Shown here: positions 60,960 through 64,000 of the stretch, in pieces
Layout of the letters: the number at the start of each line of letters is the position of its first letter
Numbering within the stretch: the stretch's first letter is position 1
From: Arenibacter sp. F26102
Lineage (GTDB): Bacteria; Bacteroidota; Bacteroidia; Flavobacteriales; Flavobacteriaceae
DNA length: 64,000 nucleotides
Assembly: GCF_023015865.1 (NCBI RefSeq)
Contig: NZ_JALKBC010000010.1
Span: forward strand, 124,001 to 188,000
Direction: 5' to 3'
Program-made: the position numbers and the translations under genes
The notes under the pieces: model-generated
The model's database searches: none
The model's input: only the letters and a program-made list of their open reading frames with translations
Told to the model about the DNA's origin: nothing

Positions 60960-63416
60960 ATGCAGGATTTTATCAATGTTATTTTACCTATTCCTATAGA
61001 AAAACTCTTTACCTATAAGGTTACCGAGGAAGAGGTGAAAGTTTTAAAACCTGGAATGCGGGTTGCCGTTCCTTTTGGAAAGTCGAAAATATATACTGCA
61101 TTGGTGTTCGAAATTCATAACACCGCTCCCACCGTCTACGAGGCCAAAGGGATAGATCAAGTCTTGGACGAATACCCTTTGGTAACTATTATCCAACTTA
61201 AATTTTGGCAATGGTTGGCCCAATATTATATGTGCTCCATAGGGGAAGTTTTTCGCTCTGCAGTACCAAGTGCATTGCTGTTGGAAAGTGAAACTTTGAT
61301 ACTTAAGAACGACGGTGCAATTATTGAGGAAAACGATTTGTTGGATGATGAATTTATGGTTTTTGAGGCACTGCAGCACCAATCAATACTTCGAGTCCAG
61401 GAAATAAGCGATATTCTGGACAAAAAGAATATCATCCCTGTATTAAATAGATTGCTCAAAAAGAATATCATCCTTCTCAAGGAAGAAATGTTTGAGCAAT
61501 ATAAACCAAAATTGGTCCGATATGTTCAATTGGGAATAAACCATAGGTCGGAAGAAAATTTGGAAGTCCTGTTAAATAGCCTGACCAGGGCACCTAAACA
61601 AAGTCAAGTTGTACTCTCTTTGTTCCAATTACAGGCCATGACCAAAAAGCCTGTAAAAGTGAGCGATTTGGAAAAGGCGAGCAATAGTTCCGGTGCGATA
61701 ATTAAAACCTTGATAGATAAAGGTATATTAGAAGAGCATTTTGTACAAACGGATAGGGTGGTGTACGAGGGGGAAGACGATGGCATAACTTTGAAATCCT
61801 TAAATGAATATCAGCTTTCTGCATTTGGGGATATAAAGACATCCTTTAAAGATAAAAAGGTAGTTCTTTTACATGGGGTAACCTCTTCGGGGAAAACAGA
61901 AGTCTATGTTAAGTTAATTGAGGAGTATTTAAGAAATGGTAAGCAAGCGCTCTATTTACTTCCTGAAATTGCACTTACTACCCAATTGATATCTAGATTG
62001 CAGGCCTACTTTGGCGAAAAAGTGGCCGTTTATCATTCTAAATACAATGTGCAGGAGAGGGTGGAGGTCTGGAACAATGTACTGGAAAACAAACCAAAAG
62101 CACAGATTGTAATAGGGGCCAGATCGGCACTGTTTTTACCCTTTAAAGAGTTGGGATTGGTCATAGTGGACGAAGAACATGAAAGTTCTTTTAAGCAATA
62201 TGACCCGGCGCCAAGATATCATGCTCGGGACGGCGCCATTGTTTTAGGAAATCTGCATGGAAGTGATATACTGTTGGGTTCTGCCACTCCTAGCGTTGAA
62301 AGTTTTTATAATGTAAAGACCACCAAATATGGCTACGCCCGGATAGATAGAAGATATGGCGATGTGCTTATGCCGGACATGGAATTGGTTGATATAAAGG
62401 AGCAGTCTCGAAAAAAAAGGATGAAAGGACATTTTTCTGAGCGACTTCTGGAGGAAATTTCAGAAACCTTGGAAAACGGAGAGCAGGTTATTCTATTTCA
62501 AAACCGAAGGGGTTTTGCGCCCATAATGGAGTGTACTACATGTGGTCATGCCCCTCAATGTCCAAATTGCGATGTAAGCTTAACGTATCATCAACATAGA
62601 AAGCAATTACGTTGTCACTACTGTAGCTATCACATTGCCTTGCAGACAAGCTGCCAAGCCTGTGGGAATGCTACTTTGGATACCAAAGGATTCGGAACGG
62701 AACAAGTAGAACAGGAATTGAACAACTTGTTCCCTAAGGCTAATGTGGGAAGAATGGATTTGGATACCACTCGGGGGAAACATGGTTATGAAAAGATCAT
62801 CACCTCTTTTGAACAGCAGGAAATTGACATTCTTGTAGGAACCCAAATGCTGACCAAGGGGTTGGATTTTAGGAATGTAAATCTCGTAGGTATAATGAAT
62901 GCAGATTCATTATTGAACTTTCCCGATTTCAGAGCCCATGAAAGAAGTTTTCAATTACTTACCCAAGTGGCCGGTAGGGCAGGGAGAACCAAGAAAAGAG
63001 GTAAGGTTATTATTCAGAGCTATAATCCAAATCACAGGATATTACAGCAAGTGACGACTAGTGACTATGACGGAATGTTTATGGAACAGATTTATGAACG
63101 TGAACAGTATAAATATCCTCCCATAAACAGAATTATTAAAATTACATTTAAGCATAAGGATTATAACAAACTCAATGATGCCTCGGAATGGTTTGCCAAG
63201 TCGTTAAAAAATATTTTTGGAGAAAACGTATTGGGCCCCGAATATCCGCCTGTGGCACGAATAAGGAATCAGTATATCAAAAACGTAATTATCAAGATAG
63301 GGGGGAATTTCTCTTTGGTCAAAACAAAAAATAGCATTAAAAGAATTGAAAAATCCTTTAATGCTATCTCTTATTACAGAGGTGTTCGGGTAATCTACAA
63401 CGTAGATCACATTTAA
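60960..63416 (+). CDS. priA: Primosomal protein N' (replication restart helicase PriA)
   Basis: 818 residues. N-terminal DNA-binding domain (NVILPIPIEKLFTYKVTEEE), helicase Walker A HGVTSSGKTEVYVKLIEEYL, DEEHESSFKQYDPAPRYHAR, LGSATPSVES, and a zinc-binding region with eight Cys in the pattern CTTCGHAPQCPNC ... CHYC ... CQACG, then TQMLTKGLDFRNVNLVGI and QVAGRAGRTKKRGKV. PriA reloads the replisome at collapsed forks. It starts 13 bp after the DUF2147 stop. Its end faces that of the LytTR gene across 4 bp. Confidence 0.97.
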   Translation: MQDFINVILPIPIEKLFTYKVTEEEVKVLKPGMRVAVPFGKSKIYTALVFEIHNTAPTVYEAKGIDQVLDEYPLVTIIQLKFWQWLAQYYMCSIGEVFRSAVPSALLLESETLILKNDGAIIEENDLLDDEFMVFEALQHQSILRVQEISDILDKKNIIPVLNRLLKKNIILLKEEMFEQYKPKLVRYVQLGINHRSEENLEVLLNSLTRAPKQSQVVLSLFQLQAMTKKPVKVSDLEKASNSSGAIIKTLIDKGILEEHFVQTDRVVYEGEDDGITLKSLNEYQLSAFGDIKTSFKDKKVVLLHGVTSSGKTEVYVKLIEEYLRNGKQALYLLPEIALTTQLISRLQAYFGEKVAVYHSKYNVQERVEVWNNVLENKPKAQIVIGARSALFLPFKELGLVIVDEEHESSFKQYDPAPRYHARDGAIVLGNLHGSDILLGSATPSVESFYNVKTTKYGYARIDRRYGDVLMPDMELVDIKEQSRKKRMKGHFSERLLEEISETLENGEQVILFQNRRGFAPIMECTTCGHAPQCPNCDVSLTYHQHRKQLRCHYCSYHIALQTSCQACGNATLDTKGFGTEQVEQELNNLFPKANVGRMDLDTTRGKHGYEKIITSFEQQEIDILVGTQMLTKGLDFRNVNLVGIMNADSLLNFPDFRAHERSFQLLTQVAGRAGRTKKRGKVIIQSYNPNHRILQQVTTSDYDGMFMEQIYEREQYKYPPINRIIKITFKHKDYNKLNDASEWFAKSLKNIFGENVLGPEYPPVARIRNQYIKNVIIKIGGNFSLVKTKNSIKRIEKSFNAISYYRGVRVIYNVDHI

Positions 63417-63420
63417 TTAC

Positions 63421-64000
63421 CTAAAAATTATTTAGGGCCTCTGCCAATTCAGTCTTCTTATTTCTACTTAAAGGTATTTGTTTTCCGCTAACTTCTACAT
63501 TTTTGCTATTAAACTTCTCCACTTTCTCCAGGTTAACAATATAGGATTTGTGAATTCTTAAAAACTTATCTTCCGGCAACTGTTTTTCAAAAGATTTCAT
63601 TGTTGATAAAATTACGATATTGGCCTCATCCGTAACTAATTTAATATAGTCGCCCAAGGCTTCGATCCATTTTATCTCGTTCAATATTACCTTTCTTTTC
63701 TTCAGGTTGCTCTTAACAAAGATATGTTCTTCATCTTCCGTTACCTTATTGATTTGTTCATATTTAGCAACTGCTCTCTTAACTGAGGCGTCAAAACGTG
63801 ATAAGGTAATAGGTTTGTGAAGGTAATCTGTTACATCGTAATCAAATGCCTTTAGGGCATAATCCGGTTTACCAGTAATCAAAATTACCTGAGGGCTGTT
63901 ATCTAGGGACTCTAATAGGTCGAATCCTGTGATAATTGGCATCTCTACATCTAAGAAAATTAAATCTATTTCATTGTTTTTGATGCCGTTCTTGGCTTCA
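63421..64000 (-). CDS. LytTR-family response regulator, N-terminal part beyond window
   Basis: The frame is open to the window edge. Visible: the phospho-acceptor region IFLDVEMPIITGFDLLE (Asp at about 63949-63951), VILITGKPDYALKAFDYDVT, DYLHKPITLSRFDASVKRAV and the LytTR DNA-binding domain (FVKSNLKKRKVILNEIKWIE, FLRIHKSYIVNL, ISLSRNKKTELAEAL-like end). The ATG at 63942 is internal, not the start. A second LytTR regulator of this window; its kinase would lie to the right or elsewhere. Confidence 0.9.
   Translation of the reverse strand, partial: EAKNGIKNNEIDLIFLDVEMPIITGFDLLESLDNSPQVILITGKPDYALKAFDYDVTDYLHKPITLSRFDASVKRAVAKYEQINKVTEDEEHIFVKSNLKKRKVILNEIKWIEALGDYIKLVTDEANIVILSTMKSFEKQLPEDKFLRIHKSYIVNLEKVEKFNSKNVEVSGKQIPLSRNKKTELAEALNNF

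Overview
This is an AT-rich chromosomal window from a member of the Bacteroidota, most likely a marine Flavobacteriaceae. Three things point there. Starts have A-rich leaders with almost no Shine-Dalgarno sequences. Several promoters match the Bacteroidetes TTTG / TAnnTTTG type. The gene content is typical of the family: LytTR regulators, 2TM-domain proteins, LETM1-related protein, DUF4252, BtuG-like propeller, SerB-SerA fusion, S41 lipoproteins and C-terminally RG-rich DEAD helicases. I see no tRNA, rRNA, CRISPR array, prophage or insertion sequence. The species is not identified.

Layout. 1-5.7 kb (minus strand): start of rpiA, a PaiB-like flavoprotein, a secreted endonuclease/exonuclease/phosphatase-fold protein, an RhlE-type helicase, a FAD-dependent dehydrogenase and an AraC regulator. 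5.9-11.5 kb (plus): a probable catabolic operon made of a 1168-residue ThuA/propeller/cupredoxin lipoprotein, a TIM-barrel sugar isomerase and a Gfo/Idh/MocA oxidoreductase, divergent from the AraC gene. 11.5-12.8 kb: a gene-poor stretch with three related elements that end in the same hairpin and the same loop, probably a family of small RNAs, then a decayed small gene. 12.8-16 kb: a LytS-like kinase, three small 2TM proteins homologous to the kinase tail, and a LytTR response regulator.

16-20.8 kb: a LETM1-related protein, a split DUF4331 pair, a TPR lipoprotein and a small tail-anchored protein. 20.9-24.8 kb: oxidative pentose phosphate genes (gnd divergent from zwf-pgl). 24.8-27 kb: a thioesterase, a small membrane protein and rmuC. 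27.1-33.7 kb: a vitamin B12 uptake locus, with btuF-btuC-btuD on the minus strand and, divergently, a cobalamin riboswitch, btuB and a BtuG-like lipoprotein. 33.8-39.2 kb: two paralogous S41 peptidase lipoproteins, then an ECF sigma factor with a putative anti-sigma protein and two DUF4252 proteins.

39.3-53.9 kb: mscS, a GH3-family protein, a small HELGH protein, purB, a HEAT-like protein, a sirtuin, a SpoU methyltransferase, SRPBCC and VOC proteins, a GH13 lipoprotein, a DeaD-like helicase, a DUF4337 protein and rdgB. 53.9-64 kb: a methyltransferase-like membrane protein, SatD and DUF3307 genes behind three 28-bp-spaced repeats, a SerB-SerA fusion, rlmH with a promoter that implies a leaderless mRNA, the tight nadC-yihY-DUF2147-priA cluster, and a LytTR regulator cut by the window edge.

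The least explained parts are the triple hairpin family (11.6-12.35 kb), the kinase-2TM cassette, the SatD repeats, the long palindromes just upstream of start codons, and a B12 ATPase gene without a normal start codon. Gene identities come from recognised motifs in the translated sequence; nothing was searched against a database.
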